Positions 25,431-34,085 are shown, counted from the stretch's first letter. The stretch is DNA of 61,608 nt from Kytococcus schroeteri (GCF_002847825.1 NZ_PKIZ01000017.1:1-61608), one strand, 5' to 3'. Numbers and translations: made by a program. Notes: generated by a model from the letters alone, not told the origin.

Positions 25431-26256
25431 GCTGACCCGCACCGCCGGCGGCCGCGTGGCGCTGGGCACCCTGGCGGTGCTCGTGCTGCTCGCCGTGGTG
25501 CTGCCGCTGGTGGTGGACGACTCCACCCACCTCGTGGACGCCCTGCAGCCCCCCTCGGCCGAGCACTGGGCCGGCACCGACCACGCCGGGCGCGACCTGC
25601 TGGTGCGGGTGGCCCAGGGGCTGCGCGTGAGCCTGCTCATCGCGGCCCTCTCGGCGCTGGTGTCGGTGGTGCTCGGGGTGCTCGTGGGCGCCGCCGCGGC
25701 GAGCCTGGGCCGCTGGGCGGACGCCCTGCTCATGCGCACCGGCGATGCCGTCTCGGCCCTGCCGCACCTCGTGCTGGGCCTGGTGGTGGTGGCCCTCTAC
25801 CCCGGCTCGGTGGTGGCCATCGTGGCCTCCATCGCGCTGACCCACTGGCCCACCGTGGCCCGCCTGGTGCGCGCCGAGGCGCTGGCCGTGCGGAGCTCGC
25901 AGTACGTGGACGCCGCCCGGCTGGCGGGCGCCTCGCGCTGGCAGCTGCTGCGGCGCCACCTGGTGCCGGCGGCGCTGCCCCAGGCGCTCGTGGCCGTGGT
26001 GCTGCTGCTGCCGCACGCGGTGTTCCACGAGTCCACGCTGAGCTTCTTCGGTCTGGGGCTTCAGCCCACGCAGGCATCGCTGGGCACGCTGCTGGCCCAG
26101 GCACGTTCCGACGTGCAGCTGGGCGCCTGGTGGTCGCTGGTGGTGCCCGCCCTGGCTCTGGGGGCCACCACCGTGGCGGTCGGCGGCCTGGGGCGGGGCC
26201 TCACCGACGCCCTGCGCTCCGGCGACGCCATGAGCGAGGCGGAGGTGCACGCATGA
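25423..26256 (+). CDS. ABC permease, DppC/NikC type
   Basis: The 277-residue permease has one N-terminal helix, the HWAGTDHAGRDLLVRV segment characteristic of DppC/NikC (usually FGTDxxGRD), and the EAA loop AVRSSQYVDAARLAGASRWQLLRRH near 150-175. The gene overlaps the DppB-type gene by eight bases and the first ATPase gene by four (ATGA). It completes the membrane channel of this transporter. Confidence 0.88.
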   Translation: MRELTRTAGGRVALGTLAVLVLLAVVLPLVVDDSTHLVDALQPPSAEHWAGTDHAGRDLLVRVAQGLRVSLLIAALSALVSVVLGVLVGAAAASLGRWADALLMRTGDAVSALPHLVLGLVVVALYPGSVVAIVASIALTHWPTVARLVRAEALAVRSSQYVDAARLAGASRWQLLRRHLVPAALPQALVAVVLLLPHAVFHESTLSFFGLGLQPTQASLGTLLAQARSDVQLGAWWSLVVPALALGATTVAVGGLGRGLTDALRSGDAMSEAEVHA

Positions 26257-27248
26257 GCCCGATGACGGGGGCCACCCCCCTGGACGACACCGCCGCCCCC
26301 GCCGCCCGGGTGCACGGGCTCTCGGTGCGCCTGCCCGTGGCCGGGGGCCGCCACCGGGTGCACGCCGCCCACGCGGTGGACCTCGAGCTGCACGCCGGCC
26401 GGGTGCATGCCCTGGTGGGCGAGTCCGGGTGCGGCAAGTCCGTGCTGGCCAGCGCCCTCATCGGGCTGCTGCCGCCGGGCGCCGAGGTGGACGGGCGCCT
26501 GGAGGTGGCCGGCCACGCCCTGGGCCCGCGCGACGAGGCCGAGTGGCGCCACCTGCGCGGCCACCACGTGGGACTCGTACCGCAGTCGGCGGCCACGCTG
26601 CTCACGCCCACCCGCCGCGTGGGGCCGCAGGTGGCCGAGACCCTGCGGGCGCTGTCCCCCGAGGCCCACGGCCGTCGTGGCCGGGAGCTCGACGCCCTCG
26701 TGGCCCGGGCCCTGGAGCGGGTCGGCCTCGGGGCGGGAGTGGTGCGGCTGTACCCGCACGAGCTCTCCGGGGGCATGGCCGCTCGCGTGGCCTACGCGCT
26801 GGCCACGGCCGGACGCCCCGCGGTGCTGCTGGCCGACGAGCCCACCGCCAGCCTCGACGAGGCCAGCCGCGAGGCCGTGCTGGACCTGCTGCGCGAGGCC
26901 GCCGACGACGGCGCCGCGGTGCTGCTCATCACCCACGACCTCACCTCGCTCGGTGCCCACGCCGGACGGGTGGACGAGGTGTCGGTGATGTACGGCGGGC
27001 AGGTGGTGGACCACGGGCCGGCCGAGGTGCTGCTCGCCGCCCCCGGCCCCCTCGACGCCCCCGACCCGGTGGGCACCGGCGGCCCCGGGGAGCCCGGCCG
27101 CCACGCCTACACGCGCGCCCTGGTGGCGGCCCTGCCGCGGCACGGGCTGCACCCCATCGGTGGGGCGCCGCCCTCCCTGCTCGATGCCGTGACGCCACCC
27201 TCGGTGGAGGAGCGGCTGGCCCAGCCCGTCCCCGGAGGTGCCCCGTGA
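26253..27248 (+). CDS. ABC ATPase, DppD/NikD type
   Basis: The 331-residue ATPase has Walker A GESGCGKSV, Q-loop PQSAATLLTPTRRVG, signature LSGGMAARVAYALA, Walker B VLLADEPTASLD and THDL. The C-terminal extension with HAYTRALVAALPRHG resembles the oligopeptide ATPase tail domain; its usual iron-sulfur cysteines are absent. The start ATG 26253 overlaps the preceding permease stop, and its own stop overlaps the GTG of the second ATPase. Confidence 0.88.
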   Translation: MSPMTGATPLDDTAAPAARVHGLSVRLPVAGGRHRVHAAHAVDLELHAGRVHALVGESGCGKSVLASALIGLLPPGAEVDGRLEVAGHALGPRDEAEWRHLRGHHVGLVPQSAATLLTPTRRVGPQVAETLRALSPEAHGRRGRELDALVARALERVGLGAGVVRLYPHELSGGMAARVAYALATAGRPAVLLADEPTASLDEASREAVLDLLREAADDGAAVLLITHDLTSLGAHAGRVDEVSVMYGGQVVDHGPAEVLLAAPGPLDAPDPVGTGGPGEPGRHAYTRALVAALPRHGLHPIGGAPPSLLDAVTPPSVEERLAQPVPGGAP

Positions 27249-27994
27249 GCGACACCCACCCCGCCCCCACCCCCGCAGCCGCCGGCGAGGAGGCGCGTAC
27301 CGGCACCCCGCCCGGCCCCGGGCCCGTCGTACGCCTCGCCGGCGTGACCGCCGCCCCCGCCCCCGGCACGCCGGAGGTGCTGCGCGGCATCGACCTCGAG
27401 CTGCTGCCCGGCACCACCACCGCGGTCACTGGCCCCAACGGTGCCGGCAAGTCCACGCTGTGCCGGGTGGTGGCCGGGCTCGTGACGCCCTCGGCCGGCA
27501 CTGTGGAGGTGGCCGGGCGGGCACTGCACCCCGGGGTCCCCGCGGCCGGGGTGGCCATGCTCTTCCAGTCGCCGCGCCGCTCGGTGAGCCCCCGGATGAC
27601 GCTGCGCCAGGCCATCGCCGAGCCGGTGGAGCTGCGACGCAGCCGGGAGCGCCCCTCCCGCCGCGCCGTCCGCGAGGCCGTGGACGCCGCCGCCGCGGAG
27701 GTGGGCCTCACGCCCGACCTGCTGAGCCGCCGCCCGGCCGCGGTCTCCGACGGCCAGCTGCAGCGCGCCGCCCTGGCACGGGCGCTCGTCATGGAGCCGG
27801 CCGTGCTGCTGGCCGACGAGGCCACCGCCATGCTCGACCCGGCCACCACGGCATCGGTGGTGGGCCTGCTGCGGGCGCGGGCCGCATCGGGGCTGACGGT
27901 GCTCACCATCAGCCACGACGCCGAGCTGCTGGAGGCCTGGTGCGCCGCCCCCGGCGACCGTGTGCTGGAGCTGGCGGCCCTCAGCCGGCGATGA
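27245..27994 (+). CDS. ABC ATPase, DppF/NikE type
   Basis: The 249-residue second ATPase has Walker A GPNGAGKSTL, FQSPRRSVSPRMTLRQAI, Walker B VLLADEATAMLD and SHD. The signature motif is degenerate: VSDGQLQRAALARAL instead of LSGGQ, with the first glycine replaced by Asp. Such asymmetry is common in heterodimeric ABC ATPases. The N-terminal 30 residues are Pro/Ala-rich. The start is GTG 27245, overlapping the upstream stop. The 3' end overlaps the converging FAD dehydrogenase gene by 14 bases. Confidence 0.86.
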   Translation: MSDTHPAPTPAAAGEEARTGTPPGPGPVVRLAGVTAAPAPGTPEVLRGIDLELLPGTTTAVTGPNGAGKSTLCRVVAGLVTPSAGTVEVAGRALHPGVPAAGVAMLFQSPRRSVSPRMTLRQAIAEPVELRRSRERPSRRAVREAVDAAAAEVGLTPDLLSRRPAAVSDGQLQRAALARALVMEPAVLLADEATAMLDPATTASVVGLLRARAASGLTVLTISHDAELLEAWCAAPGDRVLELAALSRR

Positions 27995-29735
27995 CGCCCG
28001 CGGCCGCGCGCCGCCCGGTGAACAGGCACCCACCCAGGAAGGTGCCCTCCAACGACCGGTAGCCGTGCACGCCCCCGCCGCCGAAGCCGCTCACCTCGCC
28101 GGCGGCGAACAGCCCCGGCACCGGCTCACCGGCAGCGTCGAGCACCGCACCGTCCAACCGCGTGGCCAGTCCGCCGAGCGTCTTGCGGCTCAGGATGCGC
28201 AACCGCACGGCCATGAGCGGCCCGGCTGCCGGGTCCTGGAGGTCGTGCGGTGCCACCGAACGCACCAGTTTGTCGCCCAGGTAGGTCCGCGCGTCGCGCA
28301 GCAGCCGGCGCTGCGGGTCGTCCTCGCGTCCGTGGGCGGCCACGGCCTCGCGCACGGCGGCCCGGTCCAGCGGCCGTCCGCCCATCGCCTCCATGCGGGC
28401 CAGCAGCGTCTCCAGGTCGTCGGCCTCGATGACGTCGTCCCCGGCGTCGACGAAGGCCTGCACCGGTGCCGGTACGTCCGTGCGCACCCGCCCCAGCACC
28501 CCGCGCACCGACCGCCCGGTGAGGTCCGGGTTCTGCTCGCTGCCCGAGAGCGCGAACTCCTTGCCCACGATGCGCCGGTTGGTCACGAACCACGAGTGCT
28601 CCGCGCCGGTGGCCTGCAGGTGCTCCAGCGTGCCCAGGGTGTCCGTGCCGGGGAAGAGCGGCGCGGGCAACCGGTGCCCGTCGGCGTCGAGCCACAGCGA
28701 GCTCGGCCCGGGCAGGATGCGGATGCCGTGCCGGTGCCAGACCGGGTCCGGGTTGCCCAGGCCCTCGGTGTAGGCCCACATGCGGTCGGTGTTCACCCAC
28801 GCCGCGCCGGCCTGCGCGCCGAGCTCCAGCCCGGAGCCGTCCACGTACGCGGGCACGCCGTGCAGCAGGTCCTCCGGCAGGGCGCCCAGGCGCTGCGGCC
28901 AGGCGCCGCGCATCATCGCGTCGTTGCCCCCGATGCCGCCGGTGGCCAGCACTACCGCACCGCCGCGCAGCTCGGTCTCCCCGGTCACGCGAGTGGCGCG
29001 GGCCCGGCCGCGCTCACCCGTGGGCAGGGTGGCGCCGGTGCCCGTCCCCGGTGCGGTGGCGCCCCCGTCATCGCCCAGGAGCTCCAGCACCTCGGCCCGC
29101 ACGCCCACCATGCGGTCGCCCTCGCGGAGCAGCTCGACCACCCGGTGCCCCGGCAGGTAGGTGGCCCGCCCCGCCTCGATGCCGCGGCGCAGGTCGTCCA
29201 CGAAGGGCTGCACCAGCCCCGGCCCGGTGCCCCAGGTGATGTGGAAGCGCGGCACCGAGTTGCCCGGCCCGGTGTTCTCCACGCCGGGTCCGCGGTTGTC
29301 GCCGCGCTCGGCCCAGCCCACCACCGGGAAGGAGCGGATGCCCTTGGTGGCCAACCACTCCCGCTTGCCGCGGTGCGCCCACTCCACGTACGCGCGCGCC
29401 CACTGGCGGCCCAGCGCGTCCTCGGTGCGGTCCCAGCCGGCGGTGCGCTCCCAGTCGGCCCACGCGAGCTCCAAGGAGTCCTTCACGCGCAGCCGGCGCT
29501 GCTGCGGGGAGTCCACGAGGAACAGCCCGCCGAAGGACCACCAGGCCTGCCCGCCCAGGTCGGTCTCGGGGGAGGCGTCCACCAGGGTCACGGTGCGCCC
29601 GGCCGCCAGCAGCTCCGAGGCGCAGACCAGGCCGGCCAGGCCGTGGCCCACCACCACGGCATCGGCCGGTGGGGTGGCACCGGCACCCGGAGCACGGGAC
29701 GAGGTGGGGCGGAACGAGGACGACGCGGGACTCAT
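27981..29735 (-). CDS. FAD-binding dehydrogenase (KstD/fumarate-reductase flavoprotein family)
   Basis: The 584-residue flavoprotein has the dinucleotide-binding motif DAVVVGHGLAGLVCASELLAAGRTVTLVDAS near 24-54 and ends with the second FAD segment GLFAAGEVSGFGGGGVHGYRSLEGTFLGGCLFTGR, typical of 'FAD-binding dehydrogenase' proteins related to 3-ketosteroid dehydrogenases. The substrate is unknown. The ATG at 29735 comes seven bases after the stop of the MFS gene, so the two are co-transcribed. An ArsR regulator is divergent at the head of the operon. Confidence 0.87.
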   Translation of the reverse strand: MSPASSSFRPTSSRAPGAGATPPADAVVVGHGLAGLVCASELLAAGRTVTLVDASPETDLGGQAWWSFGGLFLVDSPQQRRLRVKDSLELAWADWERTAGWDRTEDALGRQWARAYVEWAHRGKREWLATKGIRSFPVVGWAERGDNRGPGVENTGPGNSVPRFHITWGTGPGLVQPFVDDLRRGIEAGRATYLPGHRVVELLREGDRMVGVRAEVLELLGDDGGATAPGTGTGATLPTGERGRARATRVTGETELRGGAVVLATGGIGGNDAMMRGAWPQRLGALPEDLLHGVPAYVDGSGLELGAQAGAAWVNTDRMWAYTEGLGNPDPVWHRHGIRILPGPSSLWLDADGHRLPAPLFPGTDTLGTLEHLQATGAEHSWFVTNRRIVGKEFALSGSEQNPDLTGRSVRGVLGRVRTDVPAPVQAFVDAGDDVIEADDLETLLARMEAMGGRPLDRAAVREAVAAHGREDDPQRRLLRDARTYLGDKLVRSVAPHDLQDPAAGPLMAVRLRILSRKTLGGLATRLDGAVLDAAGEPVPGLFAAGEVSGFGGGGVHGYRSLEGTFLGGCLFTGRRAAAGVIAG

Positions 29736-29742
29736 GGGGCCA

Positions 29743-30990
29743 TCATGACGCGGCCGGGGCCCGGCGCAGGCGCGCCTCGGTGGCCGCCACGCCGAGGGCC
29801 AGCGGCACCGTGAGCAGCGCCCCGAGGGCCAGCAGGCCGAACCCGCCGGCCAGGCCGGTCGCCACGGCCAGGGCACCCACCACCATCGAGCCCAGGCCCG
29901 TGCCGGCGTCGTAGCCCACGTTCCACACGGTGGAGGCCGAGCCCAAGCGCGCCGGACCGGCGCGTTCCACCATGAGCACGAAGGTGTCGTTCTGCAGGGC
30001 GCCGAAGCCCACCCCGAAGCAGGCCGCACCCAGCACGGCCACCAGGTCGGAGGAGAGCTCGGCGGGCAGCCACCCGGGCAGGGCGCCGGGGCCCGTCATC
30101 GCCGCGGCCATGAGGGCCACACCGAGCACCGAGAGGACCGTCATCGGGGCCAGGAGCGGGCCCACGCCCCGACGGTCGCTGAACGCCCCCGCCCAGGCGC
30201 GCCCCACCATCTGCCCGGCGGAGACCACCAGCAGCGCCCAGAACACCGCGCGCGTGTCCTGCAGGCCGATGCCGAGGAAGGTGCCCGCCGCGCCGAAGGC
30301 CAGCGAGCTGGCGAAGAGCACCACCGCCGGGGTGGCCCACCGGCGGCGCGCCGGCAGCCCCTCGGCGGCCGCGGCGGCGGGGGCCAGCTCCTCTGGCGGG
30401 GCCTGCCGCTGGCGGATGCGGGCGGCCAGCGGCGCCACGAGCACCGCCGCCCCACCGGCCAGCCAGAACACCGTGGACCACCCGGCGCCGTGCACGAGCG
30501 GCAGGCCGGCGGGCAGGGCTGGGATCTGCGCGGCGGCCAGGGCCACGCCGTACATGCCCACCGCACGGCCGCGCAGGCGCGGCTGGGCCAGGGAGGCCGA
30601 GAGCGCCGACCCCGAGACCACGAGCAGCCCGAAGCCGACCCCACGCAGGGCCTGCACCAGGTGCACCCCCCACAGCTCGGTGGTCCAGGGCAGCGCGAGC
30701 GCGGGGGCACCCATGAGCACCAGGCCCGCCACGTACGGGCGCACGTAGCCCACCCGTGCCAGCAGCCACGGCATCGCCAGCTGGGCGGCCACGCAGGCGC
30801 CCATCATCACCGTGGTGGAGGCGCCCACCCCGGCCGGGGAGGCGCCCAGGTGCTCGGCCCAGGCCGGCACCACCGGCAGCAGCAGGGCGAAGTTGACGAA
30901 GGCACCCACGATGCCGACCAGCATCCACAGGTAGGAGGGGGTGAACAGGCCCTCGGCGGGTGTGTGCGGGGTGCGGGGTGAGTCGGACAC
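29743..30990 (-). CDS. MFS transporter
   Basis: The 415-residue major facilitator protein has 12 hydrophobic segments, the first being LWMLVGIVGAFVNFALLLPVV. The loop 2-3 region reads LARVGYVRPYVAG and the central cytoplasmic loop is Pro/Glu-rich (RQRQAPPEELAPAAAAAEG). The start is GTG 30990; the frame further upstream is arginine-rich and not coding. It is divergent from an ArsR-type regulator and co-transcribed with the FAD dehydrogenase, which suggests inducible efflux or uptake of that enzyme's substrate. Confidence 0.87.
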   Translation of the reverse strand: MSDSPRTPHTPAEGLFTPSYLWMLVGIVGAFVNFALLLPVVPAWAEHLGASPAGVGASTTVMMGACVAAQLAMPWLLARVGYVRPYVAGLVLMGAPALALPWTTELWGVHLVQALRGVGFGLLVVSGSALSASLAQPRLRGRAVGMYGVALAAAQIPALPAGLPLVHGAGWSTVFWLAGGAAVLVAPLAARIRQRQAPPEELAPAAAAAEGLPARRRWATPAVVLFASSLAFGAAGTFLGIGLQDTRAVFWALLVVSAGQMVGRAWAGAFSDRRGVGPLLAPMTVLSVLGVALMAAAMTGPGALPGWLPAELSSDLVAVLGAACFGVGFGALQNDTFVLMVERAGPARLGSASTVWNVGYDAGTGLGSMVVGALAVATGLAGGFGLLALGALLTVPLALGVAATEARLRRAPAAS

Positions 30991-31073
30991 GCCGCGAGGT
31001 TACCGACCGGGCACCCACCCTCCCCGAGCGCGGTGGGGGTGGGCGCGCCCGGGTGGTGTGGCACCCTCGGGGC

Positions 31074-31370
31074 ATGGCCGAGGACCGTCACACCCAGTGG
31101 GCGCGGCGCTTCGACCTGCTCGGCGACCCGACGCGGCTGCGACTGCTGGACCGCATGCACCATCACCCGGGGTCCACCGTGGCGGAGCTGGCCGAGGCCG
31201 CCGGCATCAGCCACGCCACCGCCTCGCAGGCGCTGCGCACGCTGCGGACCCAGGGCTGGGTGGAGGCCACCCGCGACGGCCGGTCCATGCGCTACCGCCT
31301 CGTCGACGAGACCGCCCACCGCCTGCTGCACGTCATGGGCGCCGACCACGCCCTGGACGCCCCCGCCTGA
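31074..31370 (+). CDS. ArsR-family winged-helix regulator
   Basis: The 98-residue protein is a typical ArsR/SmtB winged helix: RFDLLGDPTRLRLLDRMHHHPGSTVAELAEAAGISHATASQALRTLRTQGWVEATRDGRSMRYRL with the recognition helix around 45-58. There is a His-rich stretch (MHHHP) but no obvious cysteine metal site. The ATG at 31074 lies six bases after CACCCT, a weak leaderless -10 box. It is divergent from the MFS-FAD dehydrogenase operon, which it probably represses. Confidence 0.9.
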   Translation: MAEDRHTQWARRFDLLGDPTRLRLLDRMHHHPGSTVAELAEAAGISHATASQALRTLRTQGWVEATRDGRSMRYRLVDETAHRLLHVMGADHALDAPA

Positions 31371-31382
31371 CGCCCCCTCAGC
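31361..31382 (+). repeat. 22-bp direct repeat, copy 1, beside the DUF559 gene
   Basis: CCCCGCCTGACGCCCCCTCA plus GC is identical to 32628-32649. This copy contains the arsR stop codon. Together the two copies frame the DUF559 gene and its flanking GC-rich elements. Confidence 0.6.
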
Positions 31383-31427
31383 CGGGGTCGCTCCGGGTGT
31401 CCCGGGGGCGGTCACGCCGTGGACGGA

Positions 31428-31457
31428 CCCACCCCCGGCGAACCGGACCCGCCCCGG
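31428..31457 (+). repeat. GC-rich element, copy 1
   Basis: A 30-base stretch containing CACCCCCGGCGAACCGGACC is nearly identical to 32584-32613 and in the same orientation. It lies just beyond the 3' end of the DUF559 gene. Confidence 0.6.
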
Positions 31458-31471
31458 CCCGGTAGCCCACC

Positions 31472-32449
31472 TCACGCGCACCGCCGTCGCGAGCGCGCCA
31501 CCGCATCGGCCACCATCTGCCGCACTGCCTCCGGCCGGTCGAGGTCCGCCCAGACCAGCCGCACCACCTCGTGACCGGCACGCTGCATGGCCAGGTCCCG
31601 CCGCTTGTCCTCCACCGCCAGCCGGCCGTGGTCGCGGTACTTCACCATCCCGTCGAACTCGACCACCACCCGTTCACCCCGGACGCGCAGGTCCACCCGT
31701 CCCAGCCACTCCCCGTCGGCGGTCACCAGGTTGACCTGCGGCTCCACCTCGATGCCGAGCCGCCCCAGCAGCAGCCGCGTCCGGGTCTCCCCCGGCGACT
31801 CCGACCGCCCGTCCGCCAGCGCCAGCACCGCCGCCGCCCGCGCGTGCACCGGGTGAACCCGGCAGCGGTCCACGAGTTCCTGCACCGCCTCCCGCGTGGT
31901 GGCCCCAGCGTGCAGGGCCGCGTCCAGCACCACCACCCCCGCTTCGAGGCCGTAGCGGTCCGCCACGCCGACGGCGGCATCGGCCACGGGCACCACCTGC
32001 ACGCCCCGGCACCGCACCGGGTGGACGCCCGGGTAGCCCCGGTAGACCGTGTGCGCACGGCGGCGCCGCCCCTGGCCTCCCCGGGTCCGGCTGCCCTCCA
32101 CCACCGAGGGAAGCCGCAGCAGGGGCAGCCCGTGCAGGACGGCCGCGGACGCGTGGCTGACGGCCGTGTCCGGCCCCCAGGTGCGGGCGACGGCCACCGC
32201 GAGGAGGGCGTGCCGCTCCCGCGCCGGGGCCTCGGCCCACCGCCGCCCCTCCACGTAGGCGCCGCGGGCCACACGCACCAGGGCTCCGCGCCGCACCAAC
32301 GTGGCCGCCGCCTGCTCCCCGATGCCGCACCCCGCCAGCTCGTCCCAGCGCACGCAGCCGTGGTGCACCGCCACGAGAGCGGCCAGCGAGTCCGGCAGGG
32401 GCGGCGGGGTCGGCGCGGCGGGCGAGTGGGGTCCGGGCGGGGCGGTCAT
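31472..32449 (-). CDS. DUF559-domain protein with AbiEi-like N-terminus
   Basis: The 325-residue protein has an N-terminal winged-helix region similar to AbiEi-type antitoxin domains (LVAVHHGCVRWDELAGCGIGEQAAATLVRRGALVRVARGAY). The C-terminal DUF559 part is a Vsr/restriction-endonuclease-like fold: VVVEFDGMVKYRD followed by EDKRRDLAMQRAGHEVVRLVWADL, with the Glu-Asp pair and the Lys/Arg as likely active-site residues. Such genes are abundant in actinobacteria and their role is unproven. I place the start at ATG 32449; the longer frame would run through the palindromic element upstream. Repeats frame the gene on both sides. Confidence 0.82.
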   Translation of the reverse strand: MTAPPGPHSPAAPTPPPLPDSLAALVAVHHGCVRWDELAGCGIGEQAAATLVRRGALVRVARGAYVEGRRWAEAPARERHALLAVAVARTWGPDTAVSHASAAVLHGLPLLRLPSVVEGSRTRGGQGRRRRAHTVYRGYPGVHPVRCRGVQVVPVADAAVGVADRYGLEAGVVVLDAALHAGATTREAVQELVDRCRVHPVHARAAAVLALADGRSESPGETRTRLLLGRLGIEVEPQVNLVTADGEWLGRVDLRVRGERVVVEFDGMVKYRDHGRLAVEDKRRDLAMQRAGHEVVRLVWADLDRPEAVRQMVADAVARSRRRCA

Positions 32450-32539
32450 GGCGGCATCGTGGCCGAGCGGGGCCCACCGCCGCGCCGCACCGTCCACAGC
32501 AGGCGTGGTCCGCGGCTCCCACCGCCGCCCGAGCTGCCC

Positions 32540-32611
32540 GGGGTGGGTTCGGTTGTCCCGGGTCGACGCCGCCCACGACGTCATCCACCCCCGGCGAACC
32601 GGACCCACCCC
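32540..32611. repeat. Palindromic GC-rich element, copy 2
   Basis: The arms GGGGTGGGTTCGGTT (32540-32554) and AACCGGACCCACCCC (32597-32611) are inverted with one mismatch. The right half recurs at 31428-31457. It lies between the DUF559 start and the end of the antiporter-G6PDH chimera and could act as terminator for the latter. Confidence 0.6.
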
Positions 32612-32627
32612 GGATCAACCGGCGCCA

Positions 32628-32649
32628 CCCCGCCTGACGCCCCCTCAGC
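32628..32649 (+). repeat. 22-bp direct repeat, copy 2
   Basis: Identical to 31361-31382. This copy contains the stop codon of the minus-strand G6PDH-like gene. Confidence 0.6.
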
Positions 32650-33547
32650 GCAGCGCGGCCGGGTCCACCTCCCAGCCGCCCGGCCCCACGGACCCGGCCT
32701 CGTACTCCTCCAACGGCACGTCGCCGACCGCCCGCGCGCCGAGCACCTGGTCCATGAGCTCCCACGAGCGCACCGCCGTGTCCCCGCGCACCGTGAGCAG
32801 CGGGTCCCCGTCGAGGATGCCGGCGAGCACCTCCCCGTAGGGCAGCAGGTCCGGGGCGCCCACGGTGGTCGTGAGCACCTTCTGCTCGATGCGGGCGGGG
32901 TCCGTGGCGTTCATCGTCAGGTGCAGCTCCACCGGGCCCGGCTTGAGGCTCACCACCAGCTGGTCGGGCCCCTGCTGCCCGTGCAGCCCGTCGGGCACGT
33001 GCCGCACGTCGCGGAAGGTGATGCGCACCTCCTTGCGCTTCCTCCCCAGGGCCTTGCCGCTGCGCAGCACGAAGGGCACGCCGGCCCACCGGTTGGTCCG
33101 CACCTCCACCACCACCTGCGCCAGGGTCTCGGTGTCGCGTGCGGGGTCCACGCCCTCCTCGGCGGTGTAGTCCGGCACCTCCCGGTCACCGACCCGCCCC
33201 GCGGTGTACCGGGCCCGACGGGAGGCGCGGGCGGTGTCGTCGCCCCACAGGTGCGTGGCCCGGACGACGTGCTCCTTGAGGTCGCGCAGCTCGTCGGCGT
33301 CGATGCGGGCGGGCGGCTCCATGGCCACGATGGCGAGTACCTGCAGCAGGTGGCTCTGCAGCATGTCGCGCAGCGCGCCGGCCTTGTCGTAGTAGCCGGC
33401 ACGGCCCTCCAGGGCGAGGTCCTCGTCGTAGGTGATCTCCACCATCGCGATGTCCTCCAGCACGAGCACCGACAGGATGGCGGGCGTCTCACGGTTGGCC
33501 ATGGCCCCCAGGTCGCCCAGCGGCAGCGCGATGTGGGCGCTGTCCAT
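32645..33547 (-). CDS. zwf: Chimeric ORF: antiporter (KhtU-like) fragments fused to C-terminal half of glucose-6-phosphate dehydrogenase
   Basis: From about residue 37 the 300-residue product is the C-terminal part of G6PDH (EITYDEDLALEGRAGYYD, QSHLLQVLAIVAMEPPARID, GVPFVLRSGKAL, NATDPARIEQKVLTT). The N-terminal Rossmann domain with the NADP loop, about 210 residues, is missing, so enzyme activity is unlikely. The first 36 residues are not G6PDH: MDSAHIALPLG looks like the start of a KhtU-type cation/H+ antiporter, and DLGAMANRETPAILSVLVLEDIAM resembles that protein's middle. The gene follows the regulatory-subunit gene khtT, where khtU is expected. Two in-frame deletions explain the product. 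It may be a pseudogene. Confidence 0.75.
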   Translation of the reverse strand: MDSAHIALPLGDLGAMANRETPAILSVLVLEDIAMVEITYDEDLALEGRAGYYDKAGALRDMLQSHLLQVLAIVAMEPPARIDADELRDLKEHVVRATHLWGDDTARASRRARYTAGRVGDREVPDYTAEEGVDPARDTETLAQVVVEVRTNRWAGVPFVLRSGKALGRKRKEVRITFRDVRHVPDGLHGQQGPDQLVVSLKPGPVELHLTMNATDPARIEQKVLTTTVGAPDLLPYGEVLAGILDGDPLLTVRGDTAVRSWELMDQVLGARAVGDVPLEEYEAGSVGPGGWEVDPAALR

Positions 33548-33566
33548 CAGGTGTCTGCCCGCCCGC

Positions 33567-34085
33567 TCACGGCCGGGGCTGGGCGGATCCCGACCCCAGC
33601 ACCTCCGAGAGCGCCACCAGCCCGGACTGCGCCCCGATGGCCACGAGCACGTCCCCGCCCCGCAGCTCCTGCCCGGGGGTGGGCGCGGTCACCACGGACT
33701 CGCCGCGCACCAGGGCCACCACGGAGCATCCCGTGAGGGTGCGGGCCCGCGTGTCGCCCAGGGTGGCGCCGTCGTACCGGCTGCCGGGCTCCACCACGAG
33801 GCGGGCGGACTCCAGCCCGGGCACCTCGGCGGAGAGGTCGATGAAGTGCTTGGCCACCCGGGTGGTGCCCAGCATGTCGGCCACCGCGTCGGACTCCTCG
33901 AGGGTGAGGTGCAGGCTGTCCTGGGCCCGGTCGGGGTCCTCGCGGGAGAAGGCGCACAGGTCGGCCACGTCGTCCCGGTGCACCACCACCACGAGCGTCC
34001 GGCCGGCGCGGGTGGTCAACTCGTAGCGGACCCCCACCCCGGGCAGCACCGACTCCTTGACCTGTGCCCTTCTGCCATGGCTCAA
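33567..34085 (-). CDS. khtT: Cation:proton antiporter regulatory subunit, KhtT/TrkA-C type
   Basis: The product (172 residues from TTG 34085) has the KhtT N-terminal domain LPGVGVRYELTTRAGRTLVVVVHRDDVADLCAFSREDPD and a C-terminal RCK/TrkA-C domain (ESARLVVEPGSRYDGATLGDTRARTLTGCSVVALVRGE...GGDVLVAIGA) that binds nucleotides and gates K+/H+ antiport. The TTG overlaps the thioredoxin stop (TTGA); the ATG visible just upstream is out of frame. Its normal partner, the membrane antiporter KhtU, survives only as fragments in the next reading frame, so this subunit may be orphaned. Confidence 0.8.
   Translation of the reverse strand: MSHGRRAQVKESVLPGVGVRYELTTRAGRTLVVVVHRDDVADLCAFSREDPDRAQDSLHLTLEESDAVADMLGTTRVAKHFIDLSAEVPGLESARLVVEPGSRYDGATLGDTRARTLTGCSVVALVRGESVVTAPTPGQELRGGDVLVAIGAQSGLVALSEVLGSGSAQPRP

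Noticed and set aside
20974..27994. One large osmolyte/peptide operon including the BCCT gene
   Set aside because: A -10 box lies directly before the substrate-binding gene, the BCCT gene has its own promoter, and the functions are unrelated. Read-through is possible but one operon is not required.
31472..32449. A complete type IV toxin-antitoxin (AbiE) system
   Set aside because: Only an AbiEi-like N-terminal helix-turn-helix is present and it is fused to a DUF559 domain. No AbiEii nucleotidyltransferase toxin gene is next to it.
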